From Basidiobolus meristosporus CBS 931.73 (taxonomy: Eukaryota > Basidiobolomycota > Basidiobolomycetes > Basidiobolales > Basidiobolaceae): a DNA stretch of 64,000 nt. Both the position numbers and the translations under genes were made by a program. Positions 20,150 through 31,418 of the stretch are shown here, piece after piece. The DNA is taken from NCBI GenBank assembly GCA_002104905.1, contig MCFE01000446.1, forward strand, positions 1-64,000, in the 5' to 3' direction. A model generated the notes under the pieces. The model was not told the DNA's origin and did not search any database. It saw only the letters and a list, made by a program, of their open reading frames with translations. How positions within the stretch are numbered: position 1 is the stretch's first letter; each line of letters starts with the position of its first letter.

Positions 20150-21490
20150 ATAATATGCCAAGGATGCTTTATGGAATCAAGTGAGCCCAGTAAACCATCC
20201 ACTAGTGAATGATGTAATGTTGTGGCTAGAGAAGTGGCATGTTTCCACTAATATCAGTAATGGGGGCTTTGAGGATTTATTACTACTACTTGCCAAAATC
20301 ATTGCAGGATGCAACTGACCATGTACATGGTTTCAAGTGGGCAACTGTCATGTGGCTGGCAACATATGACCCAGAGATTGTCTTGATTCCAGCATGTGTT
20401 GACAGTTGCATGGCATTCACATCCAAAAATGACACCATTGCAATGTGTCCAAATTGTCAGGAAGAAACCACCATTGAGAAAAAATATTGTTCACACTCCA
20501 GATATATTCTGGAAATACCCCACTTAAAGAAGCTCATGCAGTCAAACAGATATTACAAAGCTAAAAAGTACTGCACTCAGTATCAATTAAGTGCAAACTT
20601 ATCCAATATATTCAATACACACACTTGCTGAATTTCTCAGGGTCACAAGCCAATTTCTACACCATTCAATACGGAATTCACGCAAACAAGAGCCTATGTG
20701 CACCTATAAAGGGGACTAGAATCCAGTAGGAAGAAGGAATATATTGACTAAATACTAGAAAGTACTCTGTGGATATTCAGAAGGTATTCATGGCAGAAGT
20801 GGTGGCAACCAAGCATATGTTTGCAGGATGTATATGTTACCAGCAATACAAGGCATAAGACATCTTTGCAAGTGTCATGCTAAAAAGCTGTAAAGTTGAG
20901 GTGACAGAAGTATGTCTATTAGTGCAGGTGTGCATGTTTGTTGAGGTTAATAAGCAGGAAGTCAGAGTAATTTTTGATTCAAATTATATGTGGAATACCC
21001 AAGGTAGTAGTAGGTAAGCAGATAAAGAGGGGTGATTCTACAGTGGAATATGTTAATTGATCAAGGGGAGGTAGAAAAAGGAAATATCATTTGGTAAATT
21101 GGTATAGTAGCATTATAGAGAACTAGCTGTAGGCTGTCATACTGCTGTAATAATACTATTGGATGCTTGCAATGAGATCATCAAACACTGTCAAGTTTCT
21201 CACCATAAAGGCAATTTGGAAGTACTAGCTGGTTAGATCAACTCAAATAATTTTAGAGCGCACCAAGACTGCAACAATGCCATGCCATCCTTGGCAAAAC
21301 ACTGAGCAAACACTGTTATGTTGTTCTACTTTATTTGGCTGTAAAATTTGCCAAATGCTGTTGTGATCCTATCTTTAGATTGTGTAGATGGTCATTAACT
21401 CCAAGCTGCTGGTATTTTAGCGGTCCCCTGATGGGATCTAGACAGCAGATCTGATTGGATCCACCTGCAGGGCCAAATTATATTTTCATA
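20150..21490 (+). mobile_element. Internally deleted tnp2/CACTA-type DNA transposon
   Basis: The left part (20,156-20,625) matches 56,271-56,730, and the right part (about 20,635-21,480) matches 58,140-58,370 plus 59,450-60,085 of the longer copy. The intervening 1.4 kb with the transposase core is missing. A 130-residue frame (20,239-20,631) carries CPNCQ and neighbouring residues of the N-terminal transposase region. The right end is near GGATCCACCTGCAGGGCC. It is a non-autonomous deletion derivative. Confidence 0.65.
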
Positions 21491-21499
21491 GGGTCTAGT

Positions 21500-22170
21500 G
21501 CAAGTATCCCTTTTTTCATTTTGATGTTGCTAAGGCCTTTGATTCAGCTGACAGAAATCTGCATTGATCCAAGCTGAAATGCTTCTCCAGTACATCTCTC
21601 ACTCTCCTTGTCAGGTCTCTGTTTCTGGATCCACAGCAAGAATTTGCACCCAAGTGAGCAATCAATTGTGTTCTCAGTTGCTAGTGGAGTAGGTCAAGGC
21701 TCTGTGCTTTGTCCTATACTATTTGCCATGTTCCTGAATGACTTTCCAAAACTCTCAGCTGACAGCCTGGTTACCCTCTTTACTGATGACATCAGAATAT
21801 CTTCCTCCAACATGCAGTAAGACTCACAGACAATTCACCGGTATCTGGAGAAGAATAATCTCCAGCTTTCATTACATAGTCAGTACCTTTGGGTTGTCCC
21901 ATCTTCATAGAGAACTGCAAACTATCTACTTAGCTTTCTGCTACATGTCTTGGCTTTCCTTTCCTTCCTACTGGACTAGATTCTGGAGCACACTCAAGAA
22001 GTGTATTATTCTGGCAAGACAGGCACTTCACAAGCTACTGACTGTTATTCCTTCTACAACTTCAGCTCCCAGCAGCCTCCTTCTACTCAAGCAGTTTGTC
22101 TTCCTTGTGCTTGAATTTGGTTTACCACTTCTCTATCTTACTTTTAGAGACTGTGCTAAGCTTGACTAGT
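21500..22170 (+). mobile_element. Non-LTR retrotransposon (LINE) reverse transcriptase remnant
   Basis: Broken frames together show reverse-transcriptase motifs in order: DVAKAFDSA at about 21,520, SGVGQGSVLCPILFAMFLNDFP (equivalent of GVPQGSVLGPLLF...NDLP) at about 21,680-21,750, LFTDD (the catalytic YADD-type motif, 21,780) and a C-terminal LEFGLPLLYLTF (like LEYGSPVW) at about 22,110. Several stops and frame changes separate them. The arrangement fits Jockey/CR1-like LINEs. Confidence 0.7.
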
Positions 22171-22439
22171 TTGCAGAGATCCAGATAACAAGAAGCTTGC
22201 TTGTTACACTCTGCAGTCAGAAAAACCCAAGCTGGCAAACCTGAAGTACTTGACAGACCTTTAGCAGCAATATCTGAAGTAGCACACTCCCTTTAAGATG
22301 AATATCAATCCTTATTATATTCCCCTTATCAGTGTTGTTTACAAATCATTCTAACCCCTCTTGCTGCCCCCTTCCCACTGAACAATGTCTTGAGCACCAA
22401 AGAACTATCATCTCTCCTTATTAACTTACCAATAAATTC

Positions 22440-22700
22440 CCCTCACCTACACACTCTGGTATCAAAGCTACAACAGTAGTGCTGGCTTCTTTTAGGGTTA
22501 CAACTGAAGGCTGAATGGAAATAAATCATTTTGTATGCATGAGAAGTACAAGGATTGTTAGAGTAAGGAGTGTGAAAAAGAGGCAATAGCCAATCAATGA
22601 ACACAAATGTGGGAGGTGATTGAGTGTCCAGGATCCAAAAGTAAGAGAATTGGCTAAGAACCAATCAAATGCCACTTATGTATTGTTGTGATGAAAAATT
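22440..22700 (-). repeat. Dispersed repeat, copy 1 (also at 45,890 and 53,390)
   Basis: Read on the minus strand, this matches about 45,890-46,150 and 53,390-53,560 on the plus strand (shared blocks TTGTGT(A/T)CATTGATTGGC, CTTTTCATGCATACAAA and TTTATTTC). The string TGGTATCAAAGC at about 22,458 resembles the initiator-Met primer-binding site of Copia elements (TGGTATCAGAGC) and follows CCTACACA, a possible LTR end. No coding capacity. Confidence 0.5.
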
Positions 22701-23711
22701 CAATGAGTTCTAACATTGAGATTTTTCACAAGGGTATGGGCTGGGACAAACATTGATCTAGGGTGCAGCAACTTCTATCAGTCACTGCAAGCTAGTATAT
22801 ACCATTGACTGTTTTCAGTTGGAACTGGCTAACAGTATGCAGCCAAAGTAAGTACACCACTGAAGTCAATAGATAAGGAATGAGAAAGAAGTAATTGCAA
22901 TCAGTATACAGGTGCAGAGGAGTAAATTAAGTAACTGGGATCAGAAAGTGCAAGAAAAATCAGGAAATCAATTAGTAGAAGCTAAGGGAACATTAGATTG
23001 TCAGATTTAAAATGACTTTGTGCTATTTTGACTACTTTTCTGAACTAGGTATGTAGTGCAATCCTAGTCTTTGCTTCTCAACTATGGCCCCAATACCAAA
23101 CAGGTAAATGAATGCTGTAAAGGACAAATAAGTAGTGACCAATGGCACTATGAAAACAAAGTGGCCAAAAATTGCCAAATCACTCACAGAGGGAAATGTC
23201 ATAATACATGGGAATTAGATGCTGTATCAATTACTTGCTCAAAAATAGATGCGGCATACAGGCCTGATCCACGTAGAGCGCAATTAAAATAAGCAAGGAG
23301 AGATGAAACGTCATTGTTCCAGCGCGGGCCAAAGAAAAGCGCCTTTTGACAGTTCAATTGGGGGAATTATTATTGATGTATTACAGACCATTCAAATGGG
23401 AGAAGTGGACTAATAACTTCAGCGTGGGGTGAAACATGGCGAATGCTACGGAATTTTCACACATGATGATGGCAACAATTTTATCTAGCCTTGCAAACAC
23501 TAGCCTCATCTTTGGATGAATATATACATCAATATTGATCGAGAATCCGCAGTAGGTTTTTCCCAATTCTGTGAGTTTGTCGCCTGCCATTTCAGGATGA
23601 CCAGATTCGGTCAAGAAATAAGGTTACTTGATGTAGCATGCCAGAAAAGGAACTTCTGTCCTCCATCAAAGAGCGATAAAGCCGCCAGAAGAATGTTCGC
23701 CCAATCCTCAA

Positions 23712-26700
23712 ATGACTACACCGTCTCAGAAGTCCATCGAACAGGATGCGGTGTTGGATGCGGAGAAAGATGAGTCGGAGTCTGAAAGAGTGAGTAGTAA
23801 CAAGAAGGTATCTTTCCTTGAGCTCTTTCAGTTCGCGACCACTTTCGATTGGCTTCTCGTGAGCACGGGAATTATTTGCTCTGTTGCAATGGGCGCTGCG
23901 AGACCTCTCATGACGTTCGTGTATTTTCCCAAACACCTTCTGCAAAGCTGTCGCAGGTCACTAAACTAGACTATTTATAGCATCATCTTCGGTGATCTGA
24001 TCAATGTTTTCCTGCTTTCCCCTGACGATTTCGCCACTGACTTGGAGCGAGAGAACTTTGTCAAAGGAAAAATTAACGGGTTTTCCCTTTATTTTATCTA
24101 CCTCGCCATCGGCGTGGCCATCACCTCTTACACCTATATGAGCTGCTGGATCTGGGCTGGGGAGCGCCAGACGCGATACATTCGCGAGCAGTATTTGGCA
24201 GCTGTTCTTCGTCAAGAAATCGCCTGGTTCGACGGCCTGGGCGCGGGTGAGATCACCACCCGAATCACCAATGATACGCATCTGATTCGGGACGGCATCA
24301 CCGAGAAGATCCCTCACACCGCGTCATACCTCTCGACGTTCATTGCCGCTTTCGTGGTGGCGTTCACCAGGAATTGGCAACTCACACTGGTCCTCTGCTG
24401 CATCATCCCAATGATTGCCATGTGCATTGGCATTCTCAGCATTTTGAGTACGAAGTACGCCAAGCGAGCCCTTGATTTTTATTGCCTCTGCGGAACCCTC
24501 GCCGAGGAGGTAATCTCATCGATCCGGAACGCCGTTGCGTTCGGACAACAGAAAAAGCTAGCGACCATGTACAGCAAAAACATCGCCAATGCCAAGCGAG
24601 AGTCGATCAAAAAGGAGATTTTCAATGCGATCGGGATGGCAGCGATGTTTTTCATCACCTACGCAGCCTACTCCCTCGCATTCTACTATGGTGGCAAGTT
24701 GATCCTCGAGAAGAAACTAGACGCTGGAGGCATGATGAATGTCCTCTTTGCCGTGATCATCGGCGCTTTCTCCCTTGGCAACATAGGGCCAAATGTTCAA
24801 GCATTCAGTCTTGCTCAAGGCGCTGCAGAGAAGCTATACGCTGTCATCCATCGCGTTCCGACCATCGACTCATCATCAAACAAAGGCGTCCAACCAGCCG
24901 CCAAAACCAAAGGCACCATCAGCTTTCAAAATGTGACCTTCCACTATCCTTCACGCCCAAACACCGACGTCCTCAATGGCGTAAGCTTTTCGGTAACGGC
25001 TGGAAACACTGTTGCTCTGGTTGGCCCCAGTGGCTCCGGAAAATCCACCATCGTTCAATTGCTCGAGCGCTTTTATGATCCGACGCAAGGTAGGATCCTG
25101 CTAGACGGCCTGCCAATCGACCAATACAACATCCGTTGGCTCAGAAGGCAGATAGGACTGGTCTCACAGGAGCCAACGCTCTTCAAGTGCACAGTTGCAC
25201 AAAACATTGCTCATGGCTTGATTGGAACCCCGCACGAGAGCTGCAACGAAGAAAAGAAGATGGAGCTCATCATTGAAGCCTGTAAAATTTCCAATGCACA
25301 CAACTTCATCATGGATTTGCCCCAACAGTACGACACTCAGGTGGGCGAGCGGGGTTTCCTTCTCTCCGGCGGCCAGAAGCAACGAATTGCTATTGCAAGA
25401 GCTGTGGTGAAGGATCCCTCCATCCTGTTGCTTGACGAGGCAACCTCCGCCCTAGATACCCAATCCGAGGGGATCGTTCAACTAGCGTTGGAACAAGCGA
25501 GTGCTGGTAGAACGACCATTGTTATTGCGCACAGACTTTCGACCATTCGCAACGCAGATACCATTATCGTAATGGACAAAGGGAGGATCATGGAAACCGG
25601 CAACCACACCTCGCTGCTGCATACCAACGGTGTATATCGAAGGCTAGTCGAGCTTCAGAAAATCAAGGAGCAAACTTCCCCGGCGGATACCTATCGTCCT
25701 GAGCTGAGAGAAGATGACATCCATCCTATCTCCACGAACAACTCGATCTATTCCACCGACAATACGGGTGTCGAGACAGGAGTTGAGAGAAAATACTCCT
25801 TCTGGTACGTGGCCTATCGCGTATTCAGCTTGAACATGCCGGAGGCCGGCTTCATCTTTGGTGGCTTGCTCGGAGCAATTGTTTCTGGCTCCATCCTTCC
25901 TTTGTACGCCATCGTGTTCTCAAAAATCATCAACGCCTTTTCGAAGCCGGAAATCAGCATAGACGACATCAACTTTTGGGCCTTGATATTTCTGCTCATC
26001 GGCGTCGCTAGCTTCTTTGCCCAGCTGGTCCAGGTGTCGTTCTTTGGCATATCTGGGGAGAGACTGACTGAACGGTTGAGGAACATGCTGTTCGCGTGTA
26101 TCATGCGCCAGGAGATTGGCTGGTTCGACGGAGAAAACAATAGCACTGGCGCATTGGTGTCTTCTCTAGCCACCGATGCGACAAATGTGCAAGGGATGAG
26201 CGGGTCCACCCTTGGATCAGCGTTGCAGGCCTTGGTCATCATCGGTGTGGGCTTCATCGTTGCGTTGGCTTACGGCTGGCAGATGACCTTGGTGGTGATG
26301 GTTTCCATTCCGGTTTTAATCGGCGCAGGGATTGTGAAGATGCGGCTGTTTATGAATTTCCAGCAGGACACCAGGACGATCTATGAAAAATCGGCTCAGC
26401 TAGCGTGTGAGGCGGCTAGCTCCATCAGAACGGTAGCGTCCCTAACCCGAGAGCAAGATGTCACCCACACGTATCACGTCAGTCTCGAGGAGCCCCATAG
26501 GGCGGGCAAGAAGAACGCATTTATTGCTTCGCTGGTTTTCGCCGGATCCCAGTCTGTGATTTACCTTATCAACTGTCTCGCATTCTGGTATGGAGGCAAC
26601 CTTTTCGCCGAGGGGAAATATACCGAGGAGCAGTTCTTCGTCGTCTTCATGGCCATTGTGACGGGTGCTCAGAGCGCGGGAAATGCGTTTGCCTTCGTGC

Positions 26701-27551
26701 CTAACATTGGCAGGGCTAAGGCATCTGCCTCGAGTATTTTTGCTCTACTGGATCGGGTGCCACTTATCGACACCTGGAAAGAGTTAGGAAAGAGAGTGGA
26801 ACACATCAGTGGCCACATAGAGTTGAGGAATGTTCATTTTACATACCCAACCCGTCCCGAGATCCCGGTCTTGCGTGGCTTGAATCTGACCGTGATGCCC
26901 GGGCAGTTCGCTGCCCTAGTAGGCCCATCTGGATGCGGTAAGAGCACGGTTGTCGGGTTGGTTGAGCGCTTTTATGATGTGCAATCAGGAAGCGTCCTGC
27001 TGGATGGCGAAGACATTCGCAACTCAAACATCAATGATATTCGCAAGCAGATCGCCCTTGTAAGCCAAGACGTCTCGTTGTACGACATGTCCATCGCGGA
27101 GAACATCCGCTTTGGTCTGGTGGGTCGCATTCCAAGCCAAGCTGAAATCGAGGAGGCGGCCAAGAAGGCGAACATCCACGAGTTCATTCTGGGTCTTCCT
27201 CAAGGCTATGACACGCAATTAGGCAACAAAGGCTGCCAACTCTCCGGTGGTCAGAAGCAACGTATCGCCATTGCACGCGCGCTAATTAGAAATCCGAAGA
27301 TTCTGCTGCTCGACGAAGCGACCAGCGCTCTGGATGCCCAGTCGGAAAAAGTCGTCCAAGCCGCACTTGACAATGCAGCCAAAGGCCGTACGACCATCGC
27401 GGTGGCCCATCGGCTATCTACCATTCAGAGGGCGGATACAATCTTCGTCATCAATAACGGGGCTGTAGCGGAAAAAGGAACTCATGAAGAGCTACTGGCC
27501 CTGCACGGACAATACCACAACCTTGTATATCAGCAAAACCTGGCTTCCTAA
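23712..27551 (+). CDS. Full-size ABC transporter, P-glycoprotein/MDR (ABCB) type
   Basis: Two exons, 23,712-23,920 and 23,981-27,551, give 1,259 residues. The 60-nt intron (GTATTT...TTATAG, branch site CACTAAAC) restores the usual PLMTFV-IIFGDL join. Order: cytosolic N-terminus; membrane domain 1 (about 55-345); ATP-binding domain 1 with Walker A GPSGSGKST (418-426), signature LSGGQKQR (531-538), Walker B ILLLDEATSALD and switch His in IAHRLST; linker (about 620-690); membrane domain 2 (about 695-985); ATP-binding domain 2 with Walker A GPSGCGKST (1,051-1,059), LSGGQKQR (1,157-1,164), DEATSALD and VAHRLST. All catalytic motifs are intact, so it should be an active exporter in plasma or vacuolar membrane; the substrate cannot be read from sequence. 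It lies just inside the right edge of the CG-poor island. Confidence 0.93.
23921..23980 (+). other. Intron 1 of the ABC transporter
   Basis: Begins GTATTTTCCC, ends ACTATTTATAG, and has a branch-like CACTAAAC 17 nt before the end. The alternative acceptor at 23,969 would need a different donor and would insert extra residues in a conserved region. Confidence 0.75.
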
Positions 27552-27599
27552 ACCACTCAGAACCCGATTCTGTCCATATTTCCTTTCATTCAACCGACC

Positions 27600-27975
27600 A
27601 GAAAGTCCAACCAATTTGCCTGCCTCCCTACGAACTGACATCGCTGGCAATGAGAAGTCAGACTTGAAGTTCATCAGCCATGCCAACCCTGGCGTATATA
27701 GCGAATGGAAATCCGATAAATCCATTACAATGACCGACATTAACCGCGGTGGCGCTAAGACTAGTATGTTGAAAAGCATCTTTCAATAGAAGCTCAACAA
27801 TGTGTTTGATGCTTCCAACAACTACGCCTCCATCCAGCACATCCTAAAACCTGGCAACCTCAAGGGGACCTTTCCAAAAATGGCTGGGACTTCAACTACT
27901 CCTTTGGAAGCTGTACTACCGCACCCAAGGCCAACATTCGCGAATGTTGTTACGACAAGCATTGAAGTCTAATAA
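27600..27975 (+). pseudogene. Decayed small secreted-type gene downstream of the ABC transporter
   Basis: One frame (about 27,620-27,789) reads TDIAGNEKSDLKFISHA and on to SMLKSIFQ-stop. After a stop and a frame change, FDASNNYASIQHILKPG and then NGWDFNYSFGSCTTA lead to ECCYDKH-stop at about 27,967. The Cys-containing end suggests an extracellular protein. The normal start and signal peptide are not found. AATAAACT follows the last stop. Family not recognised. Confidence 0.35.
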
Positions 27976-28509
27976 ACTTTCCTTGCTGAGGTGAACCAGC
28001 CTCTTTCTTCCCACGCTAACACTAACGTTTCAGTAAACGCCTACATCGAGTCCAGCCTATTGTCCCTCGAAGAAAATGTGGTACAGAGTGCATGTTGCCG
28101 GCCAATTTAGGGAGAAGCTACCGTGGGAATACAACCCGTAAAGCTAGTCATCCAGGGTTTAGTATGTGAAACGAATAGCCTGACTTGGCCATGATGCCTG
28201 GATACTATCATCAACTACATTTTGACCGCACATTTCACCTGATCTAAATTTGACCCTCATTTTTTTGGGGGATTCGTTGGATGTTTGGAACTTGACTGTT
28301 GCCAATAATTAGTTAAGCACCTTAGCCCGCATATGATGGTTTTATTCTTGAAATAAATTTGAACTTGTGAGAGTACTGAGCCATTCCCATTTCATCCAAC
28401 CATTAACATTGGCCTTGTGAGTGGATGTTTCACCACCTCTCACTTGCTACTGTACGCACGGCTAGTGTATGAACAAGGATATCTAGTAACAATTATCAAA
28501 ATTTAAAGT

Positions 28510-29200
28510 AATGGGAAAGCGTAAAAATGACTCATACTACGACATCTCAAGCAAGCGCTTGCAGCGTGCACACAGGAATGGCACTTTTCTAACGTAGACT
28601 GTTATTTCATAGTCATGCTCCACTCCAACCATCTGAATTATATACCACTTTTATTTTTTGCTTCTCCGGTATTATGGGATTTGGATCTGAAAATCTTTTG
28701 TCAATAATCGGTAGCTTGGATTTTGAGTGCATAAGATTGGTTGGCAGCCGAGCTTTCCTGCTACCATCCACTCAAACTTGCCAACTTCTGACTGCGCTGG
28801 TATGCTTTGCTTTAATTCATTGATCTGCGTTACATATTCACCCATGTATTCGCCAGTTTCTTCAGCTGATTATCAACATGCGTAACTGTCCAATCGGCGG
28901 TTCCTCCCCATGTGCCTGACAACATAGAAGTGTTCATTACCGTAGGTCACCATGTGCACGGCATCCAAAAGACTACTACCTGAATGCCCATAAAATGTTC
29001 AATATTTCGTCAACAAATGCGCAAGATCTATTGTTGCATCAGGTGATCACCACCGGGACCAGAACACACGACATTGCTCACATTAGCAGCGATAAAGACC
29101 TCAATGCCAAATATCAAGCAGGCGAGGCTAGCGTCTAAGTACCATATACAACAAAAGGCTAAAAGCTATCTTCGTTTATTCCAAGACGCTCCCGGTCACC
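28510..29200 (+). pseudogene. Third, shortened copy of the secreted-gene segment with family-B relic
   Basis: 28,520-28,690 and 28,740-28,830 match the conserved blocks at about 5,190-5,350 and 5,876-5,965. From ATG 28,878 the sequence follows family B (NCPIGGSSPC, an in-frame TGA, then EVFITVGHHVHG-like region, LLHQVITTGTRTHD, KDLNAKYQAG) with stops, frameshifts and deletions. Unlike the copies at 18.7 and 19.4 kb it keeps CG dinucleotides, as expected outside the repeat island. Confidence 0.65.
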
Positions 29201-29279
29201 CTGGTATGTCAATAGTTGTTGAATGTATGGGGGATACACTGACTGGGAATACGACAGCGAGTGGAATGTGATATATCTT

Positions 29280-30210
29280 GCTTCTTGATGACACACAGGA
29301 GTACGTACTGTTTGGTCCTACTCAACCTGATACAAGCTCGAATGAAAGCAACCTTCCAATTCAATATCTATTGATTACCATACTAGTGGTTACCCAACAT
29401 ACAGCTTAGACATAAATCCCCTAACATCTCACTACAGGCAATGTCCTAGAGAACCCTGAATATCTGGTTCGGTATCTGTGCTTGCGGTGGCATGATGGAC
29501 TGTCTGCAATGTATAGATCTATTTGTGATAGATAACTATGCCAAAAAAGAATTACTGACTATCCATATATAGCTATTCTACCATGGGGCCATCATGCTTA
29601 TCATATCACAACTGCTCCTATCTCAGAAACAATCGGTCACGACAAAATAATTGGTGTTACCAAGCATTCGTCTCCGAGCCTGGGTTTCTAGCATCGTTTT
29701 AGTGGGGATATAACCAAGCATGCCACCTCGGTAGGTAACTATATTTGGATTAATTGTCGAACAAGTTGATGGGGAGCTACACTTCCGGAAACTGCACACT
29801 AATACAAAGACTCACAGTTGCATGGTGTTGTCAGTCCAAAGGGTAGCGACAATTATTCAACATGTCGTACAATGTATGTAGATTAGGTAGTTCCCAATGT
29901 TCTTTTGACTATCTGATTGGTACTACGCTCGAACAGTATCCCTCTTGGAATCGATTCTCCAGTGTATAATAGTAATATAGCCACACTTGACAAGATGCCA
30001 CAAAGAAGTTGGTTGGGCAGAGATGGGAAAGCACACATGCATATAGCACGCTATATAGATATTTATTTGCACCGTTTGCAACCCAAATTATTGGTGCCAC
30101 TCCAAGTGCATCCTATCTATTTTTAGAGAGAAGGGTCATGAGTATCATTTGACCGTTATGAATGATATTTACCGTACCAGCGCACCATAATAGGAGGCTG
30201 TTATCTACAT
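29280..30210. other. Intergenic, no supported gene
   Basis: Short frames only. Nothing with a signal peptide, known motif or plausible splice structure. Confidence 0.5.
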
Positions 30211-30215
30211 CCGTC

Positions 30216-30226
30216 TCTATATAAGG
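30216..30226 (+). promoter_or_regulatory. TATA box of the Lys/Pro-rich secreted protein gene
   Basis: CTATATAAGG about 40 nt upstream of the ATG at 30,261. Confidence 0.55.
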
Positions 30227-30260
30227 CTACAGCAGAAGTGTAAGTTCGACATATTCAGCT

Positions 30261-30524
30261 ATGAAGTTCACCTATCCATTAGTATTAATCACTCTCTTCG
30301 TGGCTCTTGCCATAAGTTTGGTTCAAGCAGGTACTCTCCCCTCCAAAGGTGTTAGCCATAATGGAGGTCAAGGAGTAAAACCCAAGCCCGTAGAGAAGCC
30401 AAAGGCGGTAGTAAAACCTAAACCAGTGACCAAGAAACCAAACACTGATGACAAGAAGAAAGTTCCTGCCCCAGGAAAGGGAAAGGGGAATGAAAAGAAG
30501 CCCGTACCTAAAGGCCACCATTAG
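30261..30524 (+). CDS. Small secreted Lys/Pro-rich cationic protein
   Basis: 87 residues. Signal peptide 1-23 (MKFTYPLVLITLFVALAIS, likely cut after VQA). The mature 64 residues have no cysteine and consist of Lys-Pro motifs (KPKPVEKPKAVVKPKPV, then KKVPAPGKGKG and KKPVPKGHH). It is strongly basic, probably unstructured, and internally repetitive around K-P-K-P-V. It could bind a polyanion such as cell-wall polymer, nucleic acid or membrane; no function can be assigned from sequence. CAATAAAAG polyadenylation-like signal at about 30,595. Confidence 0.65.
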   Translation: MKFTYPLVLITLFVALAISLVQAGTLPSKGVSHNGGQGVKPKPVEKPKAVVKPKPVTKKPNTDDKKKVPAPGKGKGNEKKPVPKGHH

Positions 30525-30609
30525 GTATTCCGATGAAGCCAGAAGCAGTAGGTACATGTTGAAATCGATGTAACACGAAGTGATTGACACCCGTCAATAA
30601 AAGCTACTT

Positions 30610-31370
30610 AAAACCCAACCGTTTAGTTGATAAATATTTTTCAGGATAGTTGGGTTAGAGACATCGGTACCAAAGCCAACCTCTAACCTTTACTCTTGTT
30701 AGAATTGGAACAGTGAGATATGCTGATAGTTGGCGTTTTCAGTGAGTGTCTGATTAATAGCCCATAGGAGTTCTACACCGAGTTGTAGTTCGGATATATT
30801 TATATATGGGTGTATTCCTATTCTAAGGGAAATAGAATCCACAGTGTTCGTTTCCTCTGCAATTAGTGTTGAAACTACGAAAATCGATTTCAGTGCAAAT
30901 AAACTATCTAAAACCCTCACATTTCAAGGATGCATCCCCTGCTCTAACGTTGACACCTAAATTTACAAGGCTCAATACAGTACTCATAGTTTGGAATAGA
31001 GTATGAATAAAAGCTCATCGGCTAATCCTAGAGACTGCCGCTCAAATGAATAGACATTTGCTAAATTTACCTTCAATTCGGCCAGCCTATTAGTGACACT
31101 CCAGTTGACTCTGCTACATCCTTACACCATGCAAGCCAGTTAAGGAACAAATTAGGTTAGGCGTTGTGCGGATGATCAAGCGCAAAGCGAATTACAGACT
31201 ACCGACCCCGCCCTATATTTATCCGGATGGATCATTTGCGATGGTCTAACTGACGAATCTTGCGTCATTTCGATGGCCAACCATGATCCACTGTTCTGGG
31301 TTTGAAGTCCGATGTTTCTCCTTTGATTGGTCAAGTAGTTACGCCTTAGGCACAAGGTGCAGGCTCTACC
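30610..31370. other. Intergenic, no supported gene
   Basis: No convincing frame. The right end leads into the promoter of the triple-repeat gene. Confidence 0.5.
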
Positions 31371-31375
31371 ATGGT

Positions 31376-31384
31376 TTATAAAAG
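31376..31384 (+). promoter_or_regulatory. TATA box of the triple-repeat secreted protein gene
   Basis: TTTATAAAAGG about 40 nt upstream of the ATG at 31,419. Confidence 0.6.
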
Positions 31385-31418
31385 GTCCTTTTTCTGTTAA
31401 ATCCCAAGCAACAACAAG

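Noticed and set aside
22455-22470. Primer-binding site of an adjacent retrotransposon
   Set aside because: TGGTATCAAAGC is close to the initiator-Met type, but the flanking sequence belongs to a repeat in opposite orientation and no internal region follows; kept only as a remark in the repeat entry.
16600-23250. Classical repeat-induced point mutation
   Set aside because: CA and TG are abundant and loss is restricted to CG, which fits methyl-CG deamination better than CpA-directed mutation.
24482-25078. 198-codon frame inside the ABC transporter
   Set aside because: A shadow in another frame of the transporter, whose ATP-binding motifs are intact.
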